NCBI GenBank assembly: GCA_016758965.1
Contig: JAEPRB010000101.1
Span: 1 to 64,000, forward strand
Direction of reading: 5' to 3'
DNA length: 64,000 bases
Source of the DNA: Circinella minor
Taxonomy: Eukaryota; Mucoromycota; Mucoromycetes; Mucorales; Lichtheimiaceae
Numbering within the stretch: the stretch's first letter is position 1; each line of letters starts with the position of its first letter. This document shows positions 25,757-37,635 of the stretch, piece by piece. The notes under the pieces are model-generated. The model searched no databases and was not told the origin of the DNA. It saw only the letters and a program-made list of their open reading frames with translations. The translations under genes and the position numbers were made by a program.

Positions 25757-27051
25757 ATGATAACAGAAAATAATACAACTTTAGGTTTAGTAACACCTGG
25801 GAACTCTCAAGAGTTTACGGACGATTATGATGGTCTTGAAGAACAATCCGACATGGCCATTATACATTCATTCAATAATCAAGTAATTCATAATGTTGAC
25901 TGGATTGACACGGACGCTTCGGAAGACGAAGACTATTTGCCTCAAAACCAACATATCCTTATACCCTCACCCCCTTGTCGAAAACGAAGTCGGTCGAATA
26001 GTCAACAAACAGAAGAATATAATAACGAGTCTCCGGGTCAGAGAGTACGAAGGGCTATTGATGTCGCTGTCGATACTGGTGTGGATTTTGTTGACCTCAG
26101 GTTATTTAATAGATATATTACTATGATTATATATATATATATAATGACTAATATAGTATATATTATTATAGTTCTTTAGGTCTATCAGAATTACCGTCAG
26201 AATTTTTGGATGTACAATATATAACGGTGATAAAAAAGGATTCGGTCAAAAATACTGCATTGAAACTTTATCTTTCTGGGAACCAATTAAATGTATTTCC
26301 CACTCCACTTTTTGCTTTGAAAAACTTATCTGTTCTTAGTTTAAGTAAGTAAACCTGGATTCAAAAAAAAAAGTGAATAAGGAAAGAATAATGAAAGAAT
26401 AATCTTTAATGATTGGGTAGGGAGCAATCGACTTGAAAGAATACCACCTGAAATTGGACTTTTAAAAAATCTTGTTGATGTTTCTGTGGGTAATAATCTG
26501 TTGGTAGGTTTTATAATAATAACCCCATTTGTTTTTTTTTTTTTTTTTTGTTGTGGGGAATAAGATTTCTACTTGGTTTGAATAATAACAAGAATTTATA
26601 ATAGAAATATTTACCAACTGAATTGATTGAATTACCTTTACTCACCATCCTCAGTTTAACCCCTAATCCATTTCTGGAGAAACCTTCAGAGGATCAAGAT
26701 TCAATACAATTATCTTCTATATCTGTACCAAGTCTAGTAGAAATCATGAGTCGGGAATTTTTAAAAGATTATTCCACTACAATAACTTCAAGGTTATCAA
26801 CACATCACAATAATGAATCCACATCATCGTTATCATCCATGGAAGTATGCACTATTCATTTAATACCTGATGAATTAAGAGAAAGACTCATTAATGTATC
26901 TGAAATGAACAAATGTCATACATGTCATAAGAAATTTTGTTGCCCTGACGTTGAGCAAATTGTTTGGCGTCAAGTCTTCAATCGTCCTGATATTCCCATC
27001 AGTTATCGTTATTGTTCCATCCACTGTAGTAAAAATGACATGATTCAATAA
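25757..27051 (+). CDS. Leucine-rich-repeat protein with C-terminal Cys cluster
   Basis: Four exons: 25757-26100, 26172-26344, 26421-26503 and 26605-27051, giving 348 residues. The N-terminal 110 residues are acidic and carry a basic CRKRSRSNS patch that could be a nuclear signal. About four leucine-rich repeats follow (residues about 115-220), with motifs such as LYLSGNQLNVFP, LSLRSNRLERIPPEIG and LSLTPNPF. The C-terminus has CHTCHKKFCC and, some 30 residues later, YCSIHC, suggesting a metal site. LRR proteins act as protein-interaction scaffolds; the partner is unknown here. Similar LRR-plus-cysteine proteins of unknown function exist in fungi, to my recollection. The start codon follows a pyrimidine-rich leader. 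It converges with the phosphatase gene at 27797. Confidence 0.78.
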
Positions 27052-27796
27052 TGACACCTCGTCGTTTTTTTTTTTTTTTTTTTTGTATTGCATTGGCTTC
27101 ATTTATTTACCCATTCTTTAATCTTATCATTTCCATTATCAGCACATTCTGCTTTTTCTTTTGATCAAACTTTTATTTTTGATACCCCACATATCCCCCA
27201 CTCCTCTTGATACACCTTTCATTTTTACTATCAGTTTTTTTTTTCTTCTTATGTTTTCTATATTTCTTTCATTACCACTTATCTTGTGAATATTTTTTTT
27301 TATTTTCTTTCTCTTCTCTCCTGACTCTTGTTTTTTTTTTGTGGCTGTTACTTTCAAGTAAATAAAAATGTTTATACATATGATCATCCATTGTATTCAA
27401 ATAACCTTACCAACCGAACCCATATAGTACGATATATATTTTGTTTGTTTCTTTTGTTCTACGTGATATTATTAATAAAAAAAAAAGGTAATATATTATA
27501 TTATATTAAACAGGAAAAAAAGAAAGGTTGGATAGGAAAAGGAAAAAACGAAAAAAAAAAATAGTAATATACTAGTAATAGAAAAGTAATAATAGTAATA
27601 GTAGTAATAGTAGTAGTAATTTATATATACAACATATAAGGCTGTCAATGGTTGTGTTGTATACATATTAGTTAAAAATGTATAGAAAGGATATACAAAA
27701 CAAAAATAAAACCATTATGTTTTTTTTTTTTAAAAAAAAAGTAAAGCATCACACAATATTAAAGAAAAAAAAAATAATCACAAACTTTTCTTTTTT
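27052..27796. other. Intergenic between two convergent genes
   Basis: About 745 bases of poly-T, poly-A and TAG/TAA-rich repeats serving as the 3' ends of both flanking genes. No frame here looks coding. Confidence 0.6.
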
Positions 27797-29986
27797 TTAA
27801 GAGCTAAGTCCACAAAATTGGAATAGCATAATAACAGGACAAACAGCAAGAAAACCAATACCTAATATTTTAATTTAAGAAATTAATATTCTTTCTTCCC
27901 CAATTTTTTTTCTTTTTCTTACCTGCATAAACAATTAATTTGGTAACAATATCAACATCATAACGTAAAGGTGCATCTTCTGCTACCAATAATGTAGTTG
28001 GATCATAAACGTTAGGTGTTTCTACTGTTGTTTCCTTTTGACTACCGCGGTGTTTAAATTCTTGTTGCTTTTGATGTTTGTCAAAAGCTGCTTTTTCATG
28101 TAAATCGATATCGGATTGAATTCCCACATGTTCAGCTCCGGCGACTGTTCCTGCAAGATGACGCAAATCCAATACTGAGGGAATCGGGTGAATACTTTCT
28201 CGATTCAAACTTTTATAAGTTCTATATAGTATATGCATAAAATCGTGGTTTTAGTTTTCATCATCTATACTAGCTTCCAAAAAATAAAAATAAAAAATTA
28301 GTTCATACCTAGCACCAATTTCGAATTTACGATGAGGAAGATTAAATGCTCGATAAATAGGAGGTAAAATGAAATAACAGATTTTTTTGACAACAATGCG
28401 CCATAAAAACAGAACCGCAACACCAAGAATCAATTTACTTATTACAATAAAGGCTGCTACAGGTAAAGTGGATTGGGTTAATGCCAATGTTTGTTGACCC
28501 AATTGACAATAATCAGAATGCTGGCATAACCATGATCCCGGGAATACACCAATTAATACAGCCATAAAGCAAACACTATCTTCAAAACAAGGACAACGTT
28601 CGATTGGATCAGGACTAAAAAAAAAAAAAAAAAAAAAAAAAGTCAATTACTTTTTATTCATCACTAAAAGTGTTGTATATTTAGAGAATTTACTTACTGG
28701 ATGCTAATTAATCCAAGACAACCAAGGACGATAAAAATAACTATTATAATTTTAACAGATAAGTTTGGAAAGTCCATTTGAACAAAAGTTTCGTTACACA
28801 GAGTAACTTACTGGGTACAATTGAGTCGTTGAGAAAAATATCGTTGAACTCGTATCGAAAGTTCCATTGCACCCAATAAAGGATATATGCAAGAATAGCA
28901 CCACCCACAACATCTAATATATATAAAATTTCATTTGAAATAAGTATATAATATCTGCATAAAATACCGTTTACTAGAAAAGAAAAACCTTGTATCGTTT
29001 TCCTTGTGAAAATAAAATAGAAAACTAACTAATTTGATTATATCTGTTGTACCTGTGACACTGTGCATTCCACAATAAATTCTACCAAAGACAATACTAA
29101 CTGCATAAAAAAATGCACCAATAATACAAACAACTCGTAAAGGCGAGTCAGGACTGTAGGATTCACACGCAACCGATATCATAAACAAGGCTGCAGAAAT
29201 AGAGTTTGTTGAATGAGTAGAAGGAAAACCATACTCTAGTGAAGTCGAACTGGACATACTAAGTCGATGTACAGGTGGGGATAGTGGTCTTGGAAGACAC
29301 ATGAAATCCTAGAGAATTTATTTTTATATATATGCATTGATTAAGTTTTAGATTTTTGTTATCCCTTCGATACCCTTTTCTCCCTTCTTCAAGAGACACG
29401 GTCATTATCAAGACATCTTTAAGACCTATCAAAAAATATACCTTTACAAAACCGGATGTAAAAACCCCAAAGGCTGCCATACATACAATACTATAATAAT
29501 AATAATAATAATAAAAAATAATGAACTTTTTTGACCCAGCTTTTCGGTTTTTTTTTTTCATATAAAGGCAGTAATATTCACTATATTATTATTATTATTT
29601 TACCCTTTTGAATGTTGATTTTCAAACCAAATCAAGATGGGTAAAAAAATCATAAAAAAGGTGTGCGTTCCAAGATTAGCTGTCCATAAAAAATAATAAT
29701 CGAGTACAGGTGTTCGAATAGTGCTCTATTATATTATTTTATTTGTTATTAGATGAGTTCGTTTTTTTTTAACGGAATAGTAAGCCGACAACAAAAAAAA
29801 AAAAAAAAAAAAAATGGGGTTATTTACTTGTAACTTTGCAATATAAGGTGTTTCAGCACGAACAAGTGGGGTAAGCCAACGACGTAATTTTGAACGCCAA
29901 GGATGTAACGCTTTATCATAAAGTCGCTCATCATGTGTACCGGCGTCAATGTCGGATTCCACCGTTTTGAACACCACTCTACCCAT
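27797..29986 (-). CDS. Sphingoid-base/dihydrosphingosine 1-phosphate phosphatase (PAP2 family)
   Basis: Nine exons in transcript order: 29986-29828, 29725-29604, 29490-29442, 29308-29053, 28913-28812, 28740-28698, 28614-28309, 28221-27923 and 27861-27797, giving 466 residues. All three lipid-phosphatase motifs are visible: K110-x6-R117-P118, P139-S-T-H142 and R186-x5-H192-x3-D196. Multiple hydrophobic segments imply a polytopic ER membrane protein. The motif context (RTPVLDYYF, LGTHTFF, LPRPLSPP, HPDPIERCPCFEDS) matches the yeast Lcb3/Ysr3 and animal SGPP group. These enzymes dephosphorylate long-chain-base phosphates and so steer sphingolipid flow between signalling and ceramide synthesis. 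The first ATG gives a cytosolic N-terminus of normal length. The assignment is firm at family level; substrate preference is inferred. Confidence 0.92.
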
Positions 29987-32229
29987 TTTTCGTCTGTATC
30001 TGCTTTACCAAAAAAAAAAAAAAAAAAAAATGTGTGAAAAAAAAAAGGGATTATTAAAAATAAAAAGTCAGCAAAAAGCCTTCTTCTTTTTTCATCTATA
30101 TTACCACGTGATTATTATTATTATTTTGCTGCCATGACATCCTTTGATAATTATTATTTTGGTTACCCTTGGGAAAAAAAAAAAATTACATATATTTTTT
30201 GGATATTAGAAATGAGAGCAAAATAAAAGGAATATCACAAACTTCATCGGACCTAGTCATTTCTCCTTCTGGACAAAATCGTATTGATGCCTAGATAACT
30301 AAAGTAATTTCTTCAGATGTGTCCGTTCCACCACCACATAATCCTCATATACGTTTAAAGTAATCAAAACAACCGAAAATTTTCCAAATATACTTCAAAC
30401 ACTTTACATTATTTAGCTAGAATTTCTAGTACGTCATCGTTTGTTACCAAAATCTGAGCACATTCACAGTTTTGTAAAGCTTTGACATTTTCGAAAAAGG
30501 AATTGCTACGCACCCCCCCCCAAAAAAAACACACTATATTAGGTAATTTCAACTCGTACGGACAACCCCACTTTTTAAAGGAACACAACAATCTGATATA
30601 GTTACGTCGTATACAGCTATTTATACACTTTCTATACAGTTATTATTGTTATATAACTTAAAAATGTTTATGAAACTTATATTAGCAACTCAGCTGTTTA
30701 TGATAACAGTCAATATTTCTTACGTATCTTTTCTCATTATATCATTCAGTACACAAGTGGGAGTTGTACGTAGCTTTTTTGAAGACAAAAGACAAAACAA
30801 GAAATAATGCATACTTTTTTTAATGTTACATATGAGCGCTTACTATAATTTATACGTATGATCTAAGAACTTATTTGATATATAACTTTTTATTTGTTGT
30901 GGGATGTCCGTAGCAATTCCCTTTCGAAAATGGGAAAATATATCTTTATATCAGCCATCTTAACGGTCATGTATAATTCAATAGATCAAACCATACCTGA
31001 AATATCGCTCAGATACTCTTTAAGGTAAGTCAAAACATAGCATAGCACCATCACTTCCTCCAACGTCGGTAATCTTCAGGATGCCAAATATCGAAAAAAA
31101 AAGGTATCAGATTTCGTTTGGGAAACAAATAAAATCTGTTACATACGTGTAAATCGTTTCGAATGAAATAAATAGACAATAGATAGACCAAATAAACATA
31201 GTCTCGCCTATCTTTAAATCAAAGTAAACTAAATTCATGCAAAAGTAATTAACGTATTATGCTGATGATTTTTTTTTTATAGCAATGAAATTATGATCTC
31301 GTCCATACCTTCTTATCCTTGATAAAGGTTGATAAATCACAAGCCGGTAGGATTACCAAAGATATATTCGTCAATGCTTATTGAACCTATTTATTTTCTT
31401 CTGCATATAAATTATAATATTTCGTTAATATTCAAAATAGTTGCATAGTGTTCTTGGAGAACGATATAAAGCGTCTTGGGTGTTTGTCGATTTGTACACT
31501 AACAGCGTAAGATGGTAGGTAGCAGAAGATAATAGGACAATACAAGTATCATCTTTAAGATTTTACTCCTCCTCATTTATTTATATACATAATTCGAGGG
31601 AAAAGAAGTAAGTGATTCGATGTTTTCATACGGATGATGATCAATGACGATATTATTCGAATTGGAAAAGTCGCACCATCTATGATACAAAATAATATAA
31701 GTATTTAGATGTAGATTAATAACTTGTTTCAAAATGATTATTTTTTTTTGACTGTCAAAAGAAATTCTAGGTAAGCCTCCAACTGTTTTTCAATATGAAA
31801 AACCACTGGAATACGTTTTGAGGTCGTTTGACATTTGTTTTAGTAATAATAACAATTATAATTAGTAGCCTATGTTATAGGTTCAGTAGGTTGTCTTTAT
31901 TCAAATAGTATTTATATTTTAGTTACGTAAAAAGAACAAAAAATTAGTACTAAGAATAACAGCAGCAATAGTAATAAAAAAAAGGCTCTTACCTCCACTT
32001 TGAATACGTTTTTAAAATCTAATGAATCATGTAGTAAATGCAAACATTAGGTGGATTCTTGATGTTCTTTCTGTTTATACAAAAAAAAATCAATGAAAAC
32101 GTATATTTGTTAGCTTTAAGAATAAAAATTATATACTCTTTCCATAATTGTGATTTTGGACCGGCGTATAGTTCTCTCTATGACCTTTGTGTTAGATAAA
32201 AAGTTACTGTTGTCATTACGTACTATTTA
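29987..32229. other. Intergenic, no gene seen
   Basis: The phosphatase promoter lies at the left edge. Beyond it I see scattered protein-like scraps (for example around 30260-30360) interrupted by stops, poly-A/poly-T runs and no intact frame. Confidence 0.5.
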
Positions 32230-32963
32230 CAGTGAGTATTCGCTAAACCGGTAGTATCTCTCAAATATTTTTTATATACCCAGCAAAACACCGGTGATTC
32301 GTCAAACCGGTATCCGGTGAGCTTATTTCCCGGGTTTATAATAGTATTATTTTATTTATATAATATAATACTAGTCTTTTTATTGGTAAAATCAGTAATC
32401 CAGCCTTTCTTTTAACGTCATCTCAGCTCTTCCCTTTGTTTTCATTTGGCTACTTCTTTGTTTTCGTAGCAATTAAAATATCCAAATCATTCACTTGTCA
32501 TCAAAATAAAGCTTCTCAACATCTTGTTGATCTTTTTCGCCAACTTCACACAAATGCTTTTTTCTTTCTCCTCATCTGCGTACGTATGTACTTCTTTTTA
32601 ACTTTGTCATGCACTTGTTCATTACCATTGAATATGTAAGTATGTTGTTGATACAATTCATTTTTACTTGTTTATTCAACTGCTAACCATGGTCCATGAT
32701 ATTAAACACACTTTGTGGTAAATCCAATCTCTGGTTCATTATCACCATTTGATGAGTACACTATTGTCATTTTTATCACTAAAAGATTAGCTTATAGTAG
32801 CAAAGCTAGATTATATGAACTATCATTTTTTTTTATCTTATCTGTACATCTTAGTTATTTTTCCACTATATCCTACATATTAGTACCAGCTGCGTTTCAA
32901 TTTGCTAAACCGGTACAAATCCTCACATTGTATATTGAGTACCCGTTTAGCGAATACTCACTG
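32230..32963. mobile_element. Tc1/mariner-pogo-like inverted-repeat element, non-autonomous
   Basis: The element begins CAGTGAGTATTCGCTAAAC at 32230 and ends with the reverse complement of the same 19 bases at 32963. With one mismatch the similarity extends to about 24 bases. A TA dinucleotide abuts both ends (32228-32229 and 32964-32965), as expected for a TA target duplication. The CAGT start, TA target and element size fit a Tc1/mariner/pogo-type non-autonomous copy. Extra copies of the inner motif AAACCGGTA occur near 32301-32311 (preceded by GTGATTCGT) and near 32905-32914, resembling subterminal transposase sites. The 734 bp interior has no recognisable transposase; its open frames (32436-32639 and 32715-32981) are short and AT-biased. 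Confidence 0.75.
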
Positions 32964-32965
32964 TA

Positions 32966-35386
32966 CCTTGCCACTAATTAAGTAATTTGTTAGTACTATA
33001 AGGAGGAACCAAATTGAAGTTGTAAGCATTCATGTATTCATAGCATTTTTCACCAAACACATATTTATAACACGATTGCTTTTTACAGACTCTTTCCCCT
33101 TCACTGGTCATGACAGTCATTCATGGCTCAACATTGACTATAATCAAGAGTTGAACTTGTCAAAGTTTTCAGTGAAAATCCGTCATACAATAAATTAATT
33201 GATAGCTATAAATTAATTTAATATATGTATTAAATTAAATAGTAGGAAAATAAAAAATACTTAAAATGCTCATCAAGCTGTACAATAACCATATAATTAA
33301 TAAGCTGAAAAAAAAAAGTTAGTACATCCTCATATGCCCTCGTATATGCTCTTCCTATACATATTCATTTCCCAATAGTAAATTATGAATACTTTTAAAT
33401 GATATACGGTTTTAATAGTAACGTCGGCACTTGATATGGACTAGTGGGAAATAAAAGGATATCCCAAAACAATATAGACTAGAAAACATATACAGTTTTT
33501 TGTTCTTTGCCGGTTGGATAAACCAATCTATTATTTTGTCATTGTTTTAGCTCATATTTCCCGAAACTCAGTTGGTTCATTAACTTCATTGTATATTTTA
33601 TGGGGTCGCTGTTACTTATTCTCTGTATCCATTTCTAAATGTGTTCTTACTACGTTTTCTTATTATTGCTCCCTAAACTTCGTGCCGGTTACTTTTTTTT
33701 TTAAAAAAAAAAATTCATTTATTGTTATACTCTATAATGGGCAAATCAATGATTTGTTGTGTTTGACATTATACCAGTATACAATTTTCATCCGAAGCTG
33801 GAGGTGCGGAGGTCGGGAGCGGTCTTCTTTCTTCTGCATATAAATGCCCAAATAAGGTAAAGCGCCACTCTAATTCAAGACTTGAACTTCGGAACCTTAA
33901 ATTTATTTACATTAGAGAAAGTACAATTGTTATATTATATGTTACTTGTACCTTCATTTCTCTAATAGACACACACGCATTATATATAATCAAAAGAAGG
34001 TTTTGAGCTAGGCGTAATTTTAATGAGATTAGTCATCAAAACGTGGGATCAACATGGAATCATCATCCTTGTGTCTTTTTCTAATAATATCTTGGTTATT
34101 AATCTTGTTACGTATTACTTTATATTGCTGCATAAATATTATATTTATTATCAGTAATAAATACACAATCATGTTGATCAATTCATAAATTTACATCGAT
34201 CGGGAATAAAACCACCATCAATAAGTAAAATAACGAAAAAAAAGTGTATATGATAATATAAAAAATGAAAAGTACCTATAATATTAATGCTATAACCTCA
34301 TAGCAAGTTTCATTCATCTTCTGTTCTTACTTGTCAGATATATCATTAAACCCTCAGGAACAGAAAAATAAACAAAACAAATAACAATGTAAAGTGATTT
34401 TTTTTTTTGCTACTTATCTTATTATTCCCATTCACCTTCATGTACTAATAATACACAAGAATATGGATATTACTATTAAAAAAAAAAAACTCTGAAGTCT
34501 CAATTGAATTGGCATTTTCTGGCTTTTATTTTTTCCCTTATGTTTGATAATGTTTTTCTATTATTGACTATCCTACCATATTAAGAGTTTTTTTTTTAAA
34601 AAAAAAAAAAAAAAATTACGGCCATTTTAATCCTTTTACTGTTGTGATGGTAGGACACGTTTTTTTTAGAAGCAAATGAAAAAACAAAGGATCGACTAAT
34701 TAACTAATTATTAGATGTTCTTTTTCGCCTAAAAAAAATAATAACCCAATGATATAGGTACCATTTTTCGTTTTTTTTTTTCCAACAGTTTTAAGTTTAT
34801 ATATGGACGCGTAAATGAGGAAAGAGTAAAGTTACTCCGCTTTTTTTTTTTTTTCACTCATTATTATTGTTACAAAAAAAAAAAAGAGCGGGAAAGCAAA
34901 AAAATAAGCATTTGTAGTTCGTACTACATAAAAATATTTTGCATTTTCCATGTCAAATGTCACACATGTTAACATATGGTCCCGAGCATTGGTAGATGCT
35001 TGGCTTTAAATTTTTTTTTTTTTTTTTTGTTACAACGAACGAATTATTATAATGTGTAATGCGCGGTAAGGTACACATTACTCACCCGAGACAATATAAG
35101 GAACCTCCAAATAAGTCATAAACCCTTGCTGATCCACCATACTTAAATTTTTTTTTTTACAATACTGTTAAATTTCGGTGTCACAATATGAAACGGTTAC
35201 TCGGGTTACAAGTTATAAACAAGAAAAAAAAAAAAGCCAAAGAGTAAAATCATTGCTAAACAAAATTATAGCAATGACCCACTATATAAACCAAGAGTGG
35301 AGATATAAAAAAAATGAAAAGTTCCTTTCTTTTTCTTTTCTTTTATTTACTAAATCTCTATCTCCCGCCCCTCCTACTCTTATATA
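32966..35386. other. Intergenic, no gene seen
   Basis: AT-rich DNA with poly-A/poly-T mirrors (near 33690-33710 and 34585-34616) and no supported frame. The last 100 bases, with a TTTCTTTTCTTTT pyrimidine tract, are the presumed leader of the next gene. Confidence 0.55.
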
Positions 35387-36496
35387 ATGGCCAACCTTCC
35401 TGATTTTATGACTGATCCTAATGCCGTTCTTAATGACAAGGAGCATGAATGGCGTTATAAGCGTGTGCCTGACTATAAGAAGGTCAACGAAGCTTATGAA
35501 GAAGGTAAATTTGCCACTAAATAGTAATAATATACATATTCTTCCTCCTACCTTTCGCATATCATCTTTTTTAATAAAGATTCTGAACTAAACAACAACA
35601 ACACTTATAATGTGTTATTATTATTATTATAGAAAAAACTGTTACTCACGAAGAAGGATCTCTTGGTTGGCTCGTTTCGAACTTGGTTAAGGTATATAAA
35701 AAAATCAAAGTTAAAATAAATAATATACAAGTAGACATGTGATAAGAAACCAGTTGATTAACTTGAAAATAATAAAAAAAAAACCTATATTAGAACTGGG
35801 AAAAAGAAATGTCTTACAAACTTCGCCCTGACCAAATCCGTACCATTAATGCTGAAAAGTACCGTTTCTCAGTCAATGGAATGGAATGGCATAACGTTGA
35901 GGATATGCTTAAGGTAAATAGTAATAGGGGGTTATAATATATATATATATATATGACAATATAGCTGAGGAAAAAAAGAGACAACTTATATCATTATTGG
36001 TATCGGTGTTCTTATCAATACTAAAAGTACAACTTCTGTTCCCATTCATATGCTCTCAATGTAGATCGGTACTTATAATGCTCTTATTGGTGACACTGAA
36101 TTGTACAAGGCAAGTGAAAGTGATTTCAGTGACTCGCACAAACTTTTTAAGCGTGCTCTCCGAACCTTTTCATGGGAAGTTTTAGAAGTTTACAGTGGAC
36201 CACCTACTGTTGCTTTCAAATGGCGTCATTGGGGTACCATGGTGGGTGACTTGAAAGTCAACTTGGGTAATGGTGAAAAATTGGAAGCCGAAGCTACCAA
36301 TGAAGTTGTTGATACATTTGGTGTAACTGTTGCCAAGGTGAATGAAAAGTTTGAAATTGAACAATTAGAAACCTTTTATGATCCTTCTGACTTATTGCGC
36401 AAGATGGCCAAGAAAAGAAAGGGTGGTAACAAAGATGAAGCAACTACTGGTAATACCAGCAAATGTCCTTTTGCTGCAACTGCACCTACACAATAA
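35387..36496 (+). CDS. Pathogen-related-protein-like (NTF2/SnoaL fold), similar to plant PRP
   Basis: Four exons: 35387-35504, 35633-35691, 35794-35913 and 36065-36496, giving 242 residues. Motifs in order match the plant 'pathogen-related protein' family: EWRYKRVPDYKKVNEAYEEE near residue 22, the EGSLGWLVSNLVKNWEKEM block, RFSVNG, LEVYSGPPTVAFKWRHWG, and a final LETFYDPSDLL. The family has an NTF2/SnoaL-like cone fold with a pocket. Its biochemical role is unresolved even in plants, where it is linked to stress responses. A lysine-rich tail (MAKKRKGGNK) could be a nuclear signal. There is no signal peptide, so it is predicted to be cytosolic. The first ATG after the pyrimidine leader was used. 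Codons are GC-richer than average for the window, which hints at good expression. Confidence 0.82.
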
Positions 36497-37635
36497 ATAC
36501 GTATTTTTTTCTTTTTTGGGGAGGAAAGGAAAGGAAAGTAGTACGAACAATTGGAATGGAACTCTACTTTTTGGTCAGGAAGTTCTCTCCATGTAATTTT
36601 TAAAAAGGAAAAAAAAAAAAAAAAAAGGGCTGGTTACCTTTTTTTATTTGTTCATTTTTCGTATATTCTTTTCTATTATACTTTTTCCCAAAATTTATTA
36701 TTAAATGTTATCTATTTTTTCTGTTTTTAATATTTTTCTCTTTGGTAAATAACAATTCACTATTCCCCCAGATGAAAACATTTTTTTATTCATATTACGT
36801 ACACATACAATTATTAAAAATCTTCTTTAACTTATATTCAAAATACGAATAAAATGGTTTTATTTATTTCCTTGTAATCATTCTGCGCCTTTTTATTGCT
36901 ATATATAGATGGCCGATATCATATAATAACAGTAAAGTTCTAGTACTGTATATTATATACAACTGTTGTCATGAAGAAAGTAGGCTTATAACCCATTCTA
37001 TGTACTGGTAAATAAACCAGTCATTAAACTTCAGTAATCTAATTCACAAATAGAAATAAGATGTTATTTTCTCACTCATATACGTATAAAAAGCTTTTTT
37101 TTTTTCATTGCAATATCTTGTAAATACTTCCATGATAAACATATAAGCTAGCCCTGTCACAATTTCATGGTATAATAAGAACAGCTAACAAGTCTAATTG
37201 AAGTCAACATTTTTTTTAGTGTTATATGATGAGTTATTGGTGTTCTCTCCTTAAAATCACATCAATATAATTGTAAAATAAAAAAAGAAAAACACATTAT
37301 TTATTGTTGCCTATAATATAAATAAGATAATAATCTTATTTTTACTTTATTGCATAAATTTTTTCGTAAGAAAAAAAAAAAGGTTGAGAAAAGAAAAGTA
37401 TACTCCAAGAAAACAAAACATTATAAAAAAGATATGGTGGTGGTGGTGGGGGTTAAGGAATGTAAAAGAGAAAAATAAAACAAAGGAAGGACAGGGCTAT
37501 TATTAAAAAAGAAAGGAGAACATTGTTGATTATGCTTTTAATATACGTAAAGATAGAAGAAATAAAATAGATTTGAGAAACTTATAACAATAGAATAGTA
37601 TAATATATCGAATTATTATTAATAACAGGTGTTTG
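36497..37635. other. Intergenic between convergent genes
   Basis: About 1.1 kb with poly-A and poly-T runs and a GGT repeat near 37435-37449. No coding signal is visible. It holds the 3' ends of both neighbours. Confidence 0.55.

Noticed and set aside
32436..32981. Two short frames inside the inverted-repeat element as a possible transposase
   Set aside because: Neither shows a DDE/DDD pattern or helix-turn-helix; the second also overruns the element end.
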